Positions 15,355 through 22,042 of a DNA stretch of 22,042 nt are shown in pieces. Below the pieces are notes generated by a model that was given only the letters and a program-made list of their open reading frames with translations, ran no database searches and was not told the DNA's origin. The translations under genes and the position numbers were made by a program. Numbering within the stretch: the first letter of the stretch is position 1; every line of letters begins with the position of its first letter. Origin of the DNA: DAINRZ01 sp964634885. Its GTDB lineage: Bacteria > Bacteroidota > Ignavibacteria > Kapaibacteriales > UBA2268. Where the stretch lies: contig CAZWLN010000071.1 of NCBI GenBank assembly GCA_964634885.1, forward strand, positions 1 to 22,042, read 5' to 3'.

Positions 15355-15402
15355 CCCCATCCCGGCCTTCCCCAAGGGGAATTATTCTCCAAGGGGAAGG
15401 AG
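15355..15402 (+). repeat. Dispersed core repeat CCCCATCCCGGCCTTCCCC..., extended copy
   Basis: Begins CCCCATCCCGGCCTTCCCCA and continues through AAGGGGAATTATTCTCCAAG. Shorter copies occur at 15574-15602 and 21998-22026, and an inverted diverged copy at 11133-11180. Confidence 0.85.
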
Positions 15403-15428
15403 AAAGAAACAACGGGTTCACGACCGGC

Positions 15429-15463
15429 AAGATGGACTCCACCTCAGAGGTGGAGTCCATCTT
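15429..15463. repeat. Perfect 16-base inverted repeat, three-base loop
   Basis: AAGATGGACTCCACCT (15429-15444) is followed after CAG by its exact reverse complement (15448-15463). Single-arm relatives, each with one mismatch over 15 bases, occur at 254-268 and 19065-19079. No T-run follows, so it is not an ordinary terminator. Confidence 0.9.
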
Positions 15464-15520
15464 TAGGAAGCATGGGATTTCTTTTTGCTATTAACATGAC
15501 GCCCCGACGGGTCTTTCTTT

Positions 15521-15602
15521 CTTGATAAACTTTATGAACTTGACGAACTTGACAAACTTGATGAACTGGATAACCCCATCCCGGCCTTCCCCAAGGGGAA
15601 GG
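15521..15602 (+). repeat. 9-base units plus CCCCATCCCGGCC core
   Basis: Five units (CTTGATAAA, CTTTATGAA, CTTGACGAA, CTTGACAAA, CTTGATGAA; 15521-15565) are followed by the 29-base core at 15574-15602. The same order, with two units, is seen at 21972-22026. Confidence 0.88.
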
Positions 15603-15629
15603 AGGAAGAAGCACGGTAGGCACTCCTTA

Positions 15630-15672
15630 TGATATTTACAACTCCTAACGCATTATCCGGGTTTATTCTTTC
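15630..15672 (-). repeat. 42-base dispersed repeat, copy 2, inverted
   Basis: This is the reverse complement of 10754-10795 with one extra T. It lies 28 bases after the CCCCATCCCGGCC core and 20 bases from the stop of the minus-strand gene. Confidence 0.9.
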
Positions 15673-15691
15673 CTTACAAAGCAACCAGTGG

Positions 15692-17143
15692 CTATTTCCC
15701 CGTGTACAGCTTTTCGGCGAACCGGACGTCATTGAGCTCTTTAAGCACAAAGTCGCCGAGCTTCTTGCGTTCCATCGAACCGTATGCGAACTCAGCAGCC
15801 TTGCGGCATACCTGGCCGGCCCACTCCTTGTCCGAGTAATCGAGAAGGATGTATCCCGCCAGTTCAATTAATTCATCCATGTTCTTCGCTGCTCCCTGTG
15901 CCTTCTTCAGAAGCCTCGAAGCCATTTCCACATCATCCAGGGACAACAGGATGGTCTTTGACAGTTTGAGGTATTCATGGAAGCCGGTGGCGGCTTTTTC
16001 AGCTTCGAGGTAGAGCAGGCGTGCTTTTTCCACGTCGCTTTCGAATTCATGGTAAGCGGCGGCTTTGTGCCTCAGTTCCTCGAATGACGACGGTGTAACC
16101 GGCGCAGCGGCCTGGGGCGGGGGAGAGGCCTTCACCGGCTCAGGCTCAACCGCGGCAGGTTGTTCAGGCCGGTCCATTGTGGTTTCAGCAGCGACCGGGG
16201 CTTCATCACAGAACAGTTCTTCGATGGCCGACTCCTCTACTTCATCAACTTCTTCCTGCGCGGGTACAGCTTCCTCAGCCGGCACGGGCACAGAATCGGC
16301 AAACAGGTTTTCAGCAGGAGGCAGAGCCTCTTCTACCGGAGGCAGAGCCTCTTCCACAGGTGGCTCTACGGAAGGGATCTCACTTGTGTCGGGAATGACT
16401 GCACTGACGGCAATCTCCTTTTCAGCAACCGCTGCAGGTACTGCCTCGCCTGCACCCTTGCCGGGGGAGCAGAATTTATTCTTATATACCTCGATCAACT
16501 CTTTGTCCGAATTGAGGAAAGCTTTCTTTTCCGCTTCCTCAATCAAGCTGCCGACAAACGAAAAGTCCTTCATGGAGGAGGCAATCGAATTGAAGAAAGG
16601 CCTGTAGTCGCTGAAGATGAATATCTTCGTAAAAGCTTTGCCGTATGCTTCCACGGCAATTGAATACATGGCGCTTCGGGCAGCCTTTTCTGCAACGGAA
16701 AGCAGATCGCGGTAACTGTACGCTTTGTCCATCATCTCCCGGATAGCTGCTTCACCCTCATCCGGGGCTTTTGCCGCCGGAGAAGAGGCGGACAGGGGTA
16801 CAACCTGCGGTTCTGCTGCCGCCGGCCTGCTAACGGAAACCATTTTCCGGTAGTCATTAATGGAAAGCTTTTCGTCTGCCGGGTTACCTTCACCGTCCAG
16901 AGCGACGAGCCCGATGCCCAGTGTGTCCCTGAATTTCGAGGCCAGGTCTTTGAGCAGCGCCGATTCGAACAGCAGTATCTCCGACTGGATGTAAGAACGG
17001 CCCGAGACTGCTTCCAGGGTGGCATCCCCGGGCAGGGCGCTGCCGTCGGCGCCTGTCAGCTCTGCTGAAACGCCGGTACTTTCCAGTAATGTTTTCTTCA
17101 CGGCGGCAATGGTCTGAGATTTGTCAATTTTTACCGAAATCAT
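15692..17143 (-). CDS. Unrecognised three-part protein with helical-repeat domains
   Basis: This is a 483-residue cytoplasmic protein (no signal, no transmembrane helix). The start is ATG 17143 (MISVKIDKSQTIAAVKKTLL), because AAGGGA lies six bases before it. An ATG 24 bases further upstream lacks one. Residues 1-105 look like a small alpha/beta domain. Next comes a helical segment (about 135-235) with TPR/HEAT-like helices, then a Glu/Pro/Ala/Val-rich disordered linker (about 240-345) with two exact ALPPVEE repeats. A second helical-repeat segment (about 350-478) has MDELIELAGYILLDYSDKEW. I recognise no family, and TPR-like binding is inference. It is divergent from the histidine kinase at 17279 with a 135-base gap. 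Confidence 0.82.
   Translation of the reverse strand: MISVKIDKSQTIAAVKKTLLESTGVSAELTGADGSALPGDATLEAVSGRSYIQSEILLFESALLKDLASKFRDTLGIGLVALDGEGNPADEKLSINDYRKMVSVSRPAAAEPQVVPLSASSPAAKAPDEGEAAIREMMDKAYSYRDLLSVAEKAARSAMYSIAVEAYGKAFTKIFIFSDYRPFFNSIASSMKDFSFVGSLIEEAEKKAFLNSDKELIEVYKNKFCSPGKGAGEAVPAAVAEKEIAVSAVIPDTSEIPSVEPPVEEALPPVEEALPPAENLFADSVPVPAEEAVPAQEEVDEVEESAIEELFCDEAPVAAETTMDRPEQPAAVEPEPVKASPPPQAAAPVTPSSFEELRHKAAAYHEFESDVEKARLLYLEAEKAATGFHEYLKLSKTILLSLDDVEMASRLLKKAQGAAKNMDELIELAGYILLDYSDKEWAGQVCRKAAEFAYGSMERKKLGDFVLKELNDVRFAEKLYTGK
16317..16358 (-). repeat. 21-base coding tandem repeat
   Basis: Two units (GGAGGCAGAGCCTCTTCTAC on the plus strand) encode the ALPPVEE repeats of the linker on the minus strand. 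The second unit has a few changes. The number of units may vary between strains. Confidence 0.75.
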
Positions 17144-17149
17144 AAACAA

Positions 17150-17155
17150 TCCCTT
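17150..17155 (-). promoter_or_regulatory. Shine-Dalgarno deciding the start at 17143
   Basis: AAGGGA on the minus strand with a six-base spacer supports ATG 17143 over ATG 17167. Confidence 0.65.
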
Positions 17156-17278
17156 GCTTTGAAACATATTGGTAACTTAAATAAAATCATTATTCTTTCA
17201 AAGAAAAAACAAAATGGATTGAATAATTTAATAAAATTACCGATTATAATCCTACTGTGGTAGAGATGGAGTAATTGA

Positions 17279-19033
17279 ATGAATGCGGAAGAATTGCTGG
17301 AAAGATATAAGGACAAATCCAGAGAAGATTTGCTTGGCGAGCTTCTATTGCTCACAGAAAAGAATATTACACTGCAAACCCTGATTGAGAAGGGAATTCA
17401 CACCAGTCACGCCGAAGAACCGGGCTTCGAAGCTTACCATCAGGAATACAACGGCGGCGACGACAACAAATTCAGGGAACTGGTCGAGAAGGCCGGCATT
17501 GCCATCATCATCGATGACAAAAGCGGAAAAATCAAGTATTACAATAATAAATTCAGGGAAATGTTCGGGCACCTCATCGGGAACATCGCTGAACCCAGCA
17601 TCATCTCCTTCGTCCATCCCCAGGACATCGGGATGATACTGAATTACCACAATTCCAGGCTGAACGGAAAGAAAGTACCGGAGAGGTATGAATTCCGCAG
17701 CGTCTATCAAAACAGGAAAATCTCCTTTCACGAAGTCATCACGAAGGAACTCGTTAAAGACGGAGAACTAATCGGCACCAGGTGCTACATCCTGGATATT
17801 ACAAAGCGGAAAAGGGCCGAGATGATATTGATGACGATGCTGAAAATCTCCAAATCATATCACATCTGCGACAACCAGTTCGATTACTTCGCCCTCATCC
17901 ACCAGTATATATCAGAGGTAATGAACGCCGACAACTTCTTCATTGCCCTCTTTGATTACAAGTCCAACATCATCAACTTCCCCTACTTTGTCGATGAAAA
18001 GGACGAGCAGTTCAACATCGTCAACGCTTCCGACTCCGCCTCGCTTACGGCAATGGTAATCCGAATCGGCAAACCCAGGCTGCTGAAGGAAGACTGGCTC
18101 AATTACTGGTTCAGGCATGAGAAGCGGAAAGTGTGGGGCACACTCCCAAGGATATGGCTGGGAGTACCCATGATCGTCAACAACGAAGTCATCGGCGCCA
18201 TCGGAGTCCAGAGCTACGACAACCCTCAGGCTTACGGCCCGGAGGACATCGAATTCCTTGAACTCGTAGCCGAAAACGTAGCCGTCGCCGTCCAGAAGAA
18301 GAAATACGAGGAAGCGCTGTCAGAGAACGAGAAGAAACTAATCGCTGCGAACAACAGCAAAGACCGCTTTTTCTCGATACTTGCCCACGACCTGCGCAGC
18401 CCCTTCTCAGGCTTCATGAGCCTGTCGTCGTACCTGAACGAAAACTTCGACGAGCTGAGCGCCGAGGAGTTGAAGGAAATCGGCGACGCACTGAACCAGT
18501 CGGCGCTGCGCTTGAACAAGCTGCTTGAGAACCTGCTCGAATGGTCTTCAATACAAAGAGGAACCGTCAAGATAAACCCGGAAAGGATCAGCCTCCTGGA
18601 TCTGTTCAACTCTGTTTACCTGCTGTTCAGGGACAACCTGCAGTCGAAGAAGCTGGAACTGCTGACGGAGATCGAGACACCGACGGTAGTCATCTGCGAC
18701 CCGGGAATGCTCGAAACGATACTGAGGAACCTGCTCTCCAACGCCATCAAGTTCTCGCACCGGGAAAACCTGATCAAGGTGGAGGCAAAGACCGACGGCC
18801 TTACCGTCCTCGTTACCGTCAGGGACTTCGGCGTGGGCATCAGGGAAGATAACATGGCGAACCTCTTCGCCATCGACAAGACCGTAACCACCCTGGGTAC
18901 GGACTTAGAGAAAGGCACGGGCCTCGGCCTGATCCTCTGCAAGGAGTTCGTCGAGATGAACGGTGGAAAGATTACGGTCGAAAGCACCCCGGGCAAGGGG
19001 ACAGCCTTCACTTTCACCCTTCCGAGAGGGTGA
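17279..19033 (+). CDS. Soluble PAS-GAF sensor histidine kinase
   Basis: This 584-residue kinase has no transmembrane segment, so it senses an internal signal. An N-terminal coiled-coil-like helix (1-40) is followed by a PAS domain (about 64-178: AGIAIIIDDKSGKIKYYN near the start, DITKRKRAE at its end) and a GAF domain (about 180-335: VMNADNFFIALFD, GVPMIVNNEVIGAIGVQSYD). HisKA has phosphoacceptor H370 in FFSILAHDLRSPF. The HATPase domain has N-box LRNLLSNAIKFSH (about 482-494), G1 DFGVGI and G2 GTGLGLILCKEFVEMNGG. GGAG precedes the ATG by seven bases. No response regulator is adjacent; those at 10020 and in cheB are further away. The ligand of PAS/GAF cannot be read from the sequence. Confidence 0.94.
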   Translation: MNAEELLERYKDKSREDLLGELLLLTEKNITLQTLIEKGIHTSHAEEPGFEAYHQEYNGGDDNKFRELVEKAGIAIIIDDKSGKIKYYNNKFREMFGHLIGNIAEPSIISFVHPQDIGMILNYHNSRLNGKKVPERYEFRSVYQNRKISFHEVITKELVKDGELIGTRCYILDITKRKRAEMILMTMLKISKSYHICDNQFDYFALIHQYISEVMNADNFFIALFDYKSNIINFPYFVDEKDEQFNIVNASDSASLTAMVIRIGKPRLLKEDWLNYWFRHEKRKVWGTLPRIWLGVPMIVNNEVIGAIGVQSYDNPQAYGPEDIEFLELVAENVAVAVQKKKYEEALSENEKKLIAANNSKDRFFSILAHDLRSPFSGFMSLSSYLNENFDELSAEELKEIGDALNQSALRLNKLLENLLEWSSIQRGTVKINPERISLLDLFNSVYLLFRDNLQSKKLELLTEIETPTVVICDPGMLETILRNLLSNAIKFSHRENLIKVEAKTDGLTVLVTVRDFGVGIREDNMANLFAIDKTVTTLGTDLEKGTGLGLILCKEFVEMNGGKITVESTPGKGTAFTFTLPRG

Positions 19034-19087
19034 TGATATATTTATGAAATGAGCTATTACTCACAGGTGGATTCCATCTACAAATAA

Positions 19088-19870
19088 TTACGCTTTCGGG
19101 GGCTGCCAGGAGCCGCGCTTCCAGCTTACTAATTCGATGTTGATGTTTCCGACCATTACTTTCATCTTTGCAAAGATGGGGACGCGTGCCTCGTCGGCAG
19201 AGAACCAGCCCTGGAAGTCGCCGTTGAAGCCGTAAACGCCCGAATAGTCAGCCTTGCCTGTGAAGGACAGCGCCTTCACGGGATACTTCACGGCGTCGAT
19301 GCTGACCTTCGTCGGAACGCTCCCCTTGAAATTTATTACTGTGGACTCCAGCCCTTCGATGAATGTCGGTATTCGCACAGATTTGTCGAGAGTCAGGTAT
19401 TTGCGCGGGAAAAACAACAGGGACAGGCCGTCGCACCATTTCTTGTCGGAGCTGTAAGACTTATTGAACAGTGTCTCTTTGCCCAGTTCCCGCCTGTATG
19501 TAATTTCTTTTTTTGTATAATTCAAATTGAGGTAATCCAACCGCCAGCCTTTCTTTTCCTGAGTTTTAGCCTCGAATTTGTGAGAGTAGCAGGCCGACTG
19601 GTCCATCCACGAATCATAGACCGTGTTGAGAGAAACGAATGAAATACCTTCGCTCGATTTGATATAGGCCTTCAGCTTGTAGGCTTTGTAGCCGTTACAT
19701 TCCGTGGCCTTTTCCGTAACGATTCTAATCGATCCGAGGTTAATGCCCATAAATGAAACCTTGTAAGTCAGGTCTTCGCCTGGATACAATGCAAAGTCGG
19801 GTGGGGCCGCGAAAAGGCCGGTAGTGCAGATGGCTGCAAGGAGATATATTACAAAAAGTAACTTCTTCAT
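19088..19870 (-). CDS. Exported DUF3108 protein, paralogue A
   Basis: This 260-residue protein has a signal peptide (MKKLLFVIYLLAAICTTGLFAA). A single beta-rich DUF3108 domain follows: YPGEDLTYKVSFMGINLGS near the mature start, YDSWMDQSACYSHKFEA in the middle, and GVYGFNGDFQGWFS with ARVPIFAKMKV near the end. By family it is an envelope protein of unknown function with an elongated beta-sheet shape. ATG 19870 gives a proper signal peptide; a TTG at 19897 would only add nine residues. The neighbour at 19948 is clearly homologous along its length, so this is a tandem duplication. It ends 54 bases from the convergent kinase gene. Confidence 0.85.
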   Translation of the reverse strand: MKKLLFVIYLLAAICTTGLFAAPPDFALYPGEDLTYKVSFMGINLGSIRIVTEKATECNGYKAYKLKAYIKSSEGISFVSLNTVYDSWMDQSACYSHKFEAKTQEKKGWRLDYLNLNYTKKEITYRRELGKETLFNKSYSSDKKWCDGLSLLFFPRKYLTLDKSVRIPTFIEGLESTVINFKGSVPTKVSIDAVKYPVKALSFTGKADYSGVYGFNGDFQGWFSADEARVPIFAKMKVMVGNINIELVSWKRGSWQPPKA

Positions 19871-19947
19871 ATTAATGCCACTTATATTAATAATCAATTC
19901 TTAAATGAAATAAAAAAATACTATTATTGTATTAAACGGGAGAGAGG

Positions 19948-20730
19948 TCAGACAGCCGGCGGCGGCAGCCATGATTTCCTGCGGCACTGCTTGAGTTCTA
20001 CGTCAACCATACCAATGTAGAGTTTTAACTGGGCTTTCAGCGGCACACGTGCAAGGTCGTTGCTGAACCAGGCCTTAAAATCGCCTGTAACACCATAAAC
20101 GCCGGTCCATCTTCCTTTTCCGGAGATGCACCAGGAATCGACTTTTCCGTCGAAAGCGCTTACGGCAATGTTTTCCCTGACACCCCTGAAGTTGAGCACT
20201 GTAGAGGAGGTGTCATAGCCCATTATCGTAGGAACCGTAACGGCCTTATTCAAATTCAACAATTTCCTTATCAAAAAAACCAATCCCATACCTTCGCAAT
20301 ATTTAATTGCAGTATTTACGGTTTTTTCTTCGATTAGTTTCTTGTTGATGTATTTCGTAAAGCCGATGGTCCAGTTGTTGAAGTTGAACTCGGTAACGAA
20401 CTGTTCGGTTTTTGTTTTGTCGTGGTGTATTGTCGCTTCGAGTTTGTGGCTGAAATTGAATGAGTTGTCGAGCCAGGAGTCATAGACAGCGTCTGCTTTG
20501 ATGAAAGGGATATTGTCGTATGTCTTGATTGAAGCCCTGATGTGTACGACGTCGGCCTTGTTCAGTTTCTCGTTGCCGATTGACCTGATTTTTATCTCGC
20601 CGATGGACAGGCCCATGAAGGACACTTCATAGCACAGTTCTTCACCGGCCTGAAAATACTGGGCTTTGCCGACGGCATGGTAGCACAGCGTCAGGAAACA
20701 GCCTATTACCAGAATATATTTTGCTATCAT
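19948..20730 (-). CDS. Exported DUF3108 protein, paralogue B
   Basis: This 260-residue protein has a signal peptide (1 to about 23) and a DUF3108 domain parallel to paralogue A. The pairs are FQAGEELCYEVSFMGLSIGE with A's opening, YDSWLDNSFNFSHKLEA with A's middle, and GVYGVTGDFKAWFSNDLARV with A's end. Both end in a similar SWxPP tail. It is the upstream gene of the pair, with a 77-base gap to paralogue A. Cys residues differ between the two. It is divergent from cheB (129-base gap), which may reflect a shared regulatory region but not necessarily a shared function. Confidence 0.85.
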   Translation of the reverse strand: MIAKYILVIGCFLTLCYHAVGKAQYFQAGEELCYEVSFMGLSIGEIKIRSIGNEKLNKADVVHIRASIKTYDNIPFIKADAVYDSWLDNSFNFSHKLEATIHHDKTKTEQFVTEFNFNNWTIGFTKYINKKLIEEKTVNTAIKYCEGMGLVFLIRKLLNLNKAVTVPTIMGYDTSSTVLNFRGVRENIAVSAFDGKVDSWCISGKGRWTGVYGVTGDFKAWFSNDLARVPLKAQLKLYIGMVDVELKQCRRKSWLPPPAV

Positions 20731-20779
20731 TTACTTTTCTTACAAAAACAAAAATCCATTAACGTATTCGATTATCCGT

Positions 20780-20787
20780 TATTTTTG
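20780..20787 (+). promoter_or_regulatory. Candidate -7 box for cheB
   Basis: TATTTTTG matches TAnnTTTG 72 bases before the cheB ATG; no -33 TTG was found. Confidence 0.3.
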
Positions 20788-20859
20788 TATTATTATGTAA
20801 TTAAGATTGGCAGCAGTCTGCCGATTATTCGTTTAATGTTTTGACAAGATGGATTGGGA

Positions 20860-21903
20860 ATGAATAGAAGTAATTTTAAAATCCTTGTAGTGGAAGACCA
20901 TGAGAATACGGCAAAGTATTTTGCAAAGATACTTGTAAACGCCGGCTTTTCTACCGATTATACTACATCCGGTCCCGATGCCCTGCAAGTTCTCAGGAAA
21001 ACGAATTACCACCTTGTCGTTACTGACTGGCTGATGCCCATGATGGACGGCATCGAGCTGATACGCAACATACATGATAAGATAAGCCCATCGCCGATAG
21101 TGATAATGATCACTTCGAAGCAGTCGGAGAAATCGAAGGAAACAGCTCTGTTTTCCGGCGCCGACGAATTCATTACCAAGCCCGTAAAGCCGGACGACCT
21201 CATAAACAGGATTGAAGTCCTCATCGACAGGGAATATAAGGAAGGCCTGACTGAGGAAGAGATCAGCGTGGAAGCCAGGACGCTCGCGGACAAACCGCTG
21301 AAGCTGCCGCCCCACGTCGGCGTGGCAATCGCTTCGAGCACCGGTGGTCCTCCGACCCTGATCGAGGTGCTGAGCGAACTCAACGACAGTTTCCGTGCAG
21401 CCATCTACGTCGTACAGCATGGGCCATCATGGATGCTCCAGTCCTTCGCCGACAGGATTGCCGAGACAACGGGCCACCGGACAGTAATCGGAGGGGACAA
21501 TATGCCCACCACTCCCGGCACCATCTATCTTGCCCCCGGCGAGATACACATGGTTGTCAACCCCGAGACTTACAACACGGAGCTTTTCACAGGCCCGAAG
21601 GAGAATTTCATCATCCCCGCCGCCGACCCTCTTTTCAGGAGCGTGGCGAGAGCTTTCGGCAAGTATTCCATCGGCGTTGTGCTTACGGGCCTTGGCAGGG
21701 ACGGCACCTTAGGTGCAGCCGTCATTTCGGCAGCAGGTGGAAAAATACTCGTGCAGGACCCGGCCTCAGCGGTAGCGCCGTCGATGCCCAGGTCGGTAAT
21801 AAAAGCAAATATACAGTGCCATGTCCTACCCGTAAAAGATCTGGGGGCCGTCCTTTCGACCAGTATCTTCCAGATGGCAGCTCTTCTGAAAAAGAACGCT
21901 TAG
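20860..21903 (+). CDS. cheB: Chemotaxis response regulator protein-glutamate methylesterase CheB
   Basis: This 347-residue protein matches the normal CheB size and removes methyl (or amide) groups from glutamates of chemoreceptors. The receiver domain (5-122) has E12/D13, phosphoacceptor D56 in VVTDWLMPMMDG and K107 in TKPVK. After a linker, the methylesterase domain (about 152-345) has the catalytic triad S160 in ASSTGGPP, H187 in VVQHGPS and D281 in LTGLGRDGTLG. The receiver is of a generic CheY/PatA-like type, without the CheB-typical IDDSALMR opening. ATG 20860 is preferred to an in-frame TTG at 20854; neither has a strong ribosome binding site. CheR and chemoreceptors are not in this window. 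Confidence 0.9.
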   Translation: MNRSNFKILVVEDHENTAKYFAKILVNAGFSTDYTTSGPDALQVLRKTNYHLVVTDWLMPMMDGIELIRNIHDKISPSPIVIMITSKQSEKSKETALFSGADEFITKPVKPDDLINRIEVLIDREYKEGLTEEEISVEARTLADKPLKLPPHVGVAIASSTGGPPTLIEVLSELNDSFRAAIYVVQHGPSWMLQSFADRIAETTGHRTVIGGDNMPTTPGTIYLAPGEIHMVVNPETYNTELFTGPKENFIIPAADPLFRSVARAFGKYSIGVVLTGLGRDGTLGAAVISAAGGKILVQDPASAVAPSMPRSVIKANIQCHVLPVKDLGAVLSTSIFQMAALLKKNA

Positions 21904-21971
21904 GACGCCGGCAGGCAGCGTACATTATAATGCTATTGTGAAAAAAGTCGTACCGGCTTTGCTTCTGCCTG

Positions 21972-22042
21972 CTTTACAAACTTGATAAACTAAGAGACCC
22001 CATCCCGGCCTTCCCCAAGGGGAAGGGGAAAGTAACACGGAC
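21972..22042 (+). repeat. Composite dispersed repeat, copy at the right edge
   Basis: Two 9-base units (CTTTACAAA, CTTGATAAA; 21972-21989) are followed by the 29-base core at 21998-22026. The window ends just after, so the element may continue. The 68 bases between the cheB stop and these units hold no gene that I can see. Confidence 0.85.

Larger units (their letters stand above)
15160..15691. other. Repeat-rich gene-free gap between convergent genes
   Basis: These 532 bases hold 9-base AGTTTATAA-type units (15168-15194) and GAATTC-rich words, including a 5 x 7 tandem array (15294-15328). Two copies of the CCCCATCCCGGCC core (15355, 15574), a long palindrome (15429-15463) and another 9-base array (15521-15565) follow. 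An inverted copy of the 42-base repeat (15630-15672) ends the gap. A stretch at 15485-15516 (TTGCTATTAACATGACGCCC and onward) resembles a short interspersed repeat I associate with many environmental Bacteroidota-type genomes. I see no gene and no obvious terminator for either neighbour. Confidence 0.8.

Noticed and set aside
15485..15516. Hairpin GACGCCCCGACGGGTC as a terminator
   Set aside because: The stem is short and imperfect; the following T/C-rich stretch is part of a dispersed repeat and it is far from either gene end.
15521..15565. 9-base repeat array as a possible CRISPR
   Set aside because: Units are only 9 bases, directly abutting and without unique spacers; no cas genes are present.
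16065..16607. 180-codon open frame on the plus strand with Ser/Gly/Thr-rich product
   Set aside because: It is antisense to the Ala/Pro/Glu-rich linker of the 15692-17143 gene; low-complexity coding DNA leaves long open frames on the other strand.
20833..21420. 195-codon minus-strand frame opposite cheB
   Set aside because: The plus-strand receiver and CheB motifs are clear; this is a shadow frame.

Overview
The window looks like chromosomal DNA of a motile member of the Bacteroidota/Chlorobiota side of the FCB group, most plausibly an Ignavibacteria-like lineage. The evidence is a secreted protein with a type IX secretion (Por) C-terminal sorting domain, a TlpA-type thioredoxin, DUF3108 proteins, OmpA proteins with thrombospondin type 3 repeats and TAnnTTTG promoter-like boxes. 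These occur beside flagellar genes (motB, fliW, csrA) and a chemotaxis methylesterase (cheB), a combination unusual in most Bacteroidota but known in Ignavibacteria. The assignment is inference; no rRNA or other phylogenetic marker is present.

Layout. 1-327 is gene-free repeat DNA. 328-2601 (+) holds a family 2 glycosyltransferase and an exported TlpA-like thioredoxin. 2615-5690 (-) holds a cytoplasmic GH13 alpha-amylase-family enzyme and an exported S9-type alpha/beta hydrolase. After a 455-base AT-rich leader, 6146-8161 (+) encodes a T9SS cargo protein with Asp-box motifs and ends in a strong terminator. 8318-10646 (+) is the motility block: motB, fliW, csrA and a response regulator. 10647-11390 is a repeat-rich gap. 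11391-13370 (+) is a large OmpA-family protein with about eleven TSP3-type calcium-binding repeats. 13531-14299 (-) encodes two small lipoproteins, and 14512-15159 (+) a rhomboid protease. 15160-15691 is a second repeat-rich gap. 15692-17143 (-) is an unrecognised three-part protein, divergent from a soluble PAS-GAF histidine kinase (17279-19033, +). 19088-20730 (-) is a tandem pair of exported DUF3108 paralogues, and 20860-21903 (+) is cheB. The window ends in another copy of the dispersed repeat.

How it fits together. MotB is the peptidoglycan-anchored half of the flagellar stator, FliW and CsrA are the usual flagellin-homeostasis pair, and CheB tunes chemoreceptor methylation, so part of the window concerns motility. 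Much of the rest is cell envelope: lipoproteins, OmpA, the T9SS cargo, DUF3108 and the rhomboid.

The least explained features are the intergenic repeats. A composite family combines 9-base direct repeats (CTTGATGAA type) with a core reading CCCCATCCCGGCCTTCCCC and onward. It recurs at 15355, 15574 and 21998, in related inverted form at 11133, and a relative lies at 1-192. A separate 42-base sequence appears at 10754 and, inverted, at 15630, keeping the same orientation relative to the core. I see no CRISPR array, tRNA, rRNA, transposase or convincing defence locus.
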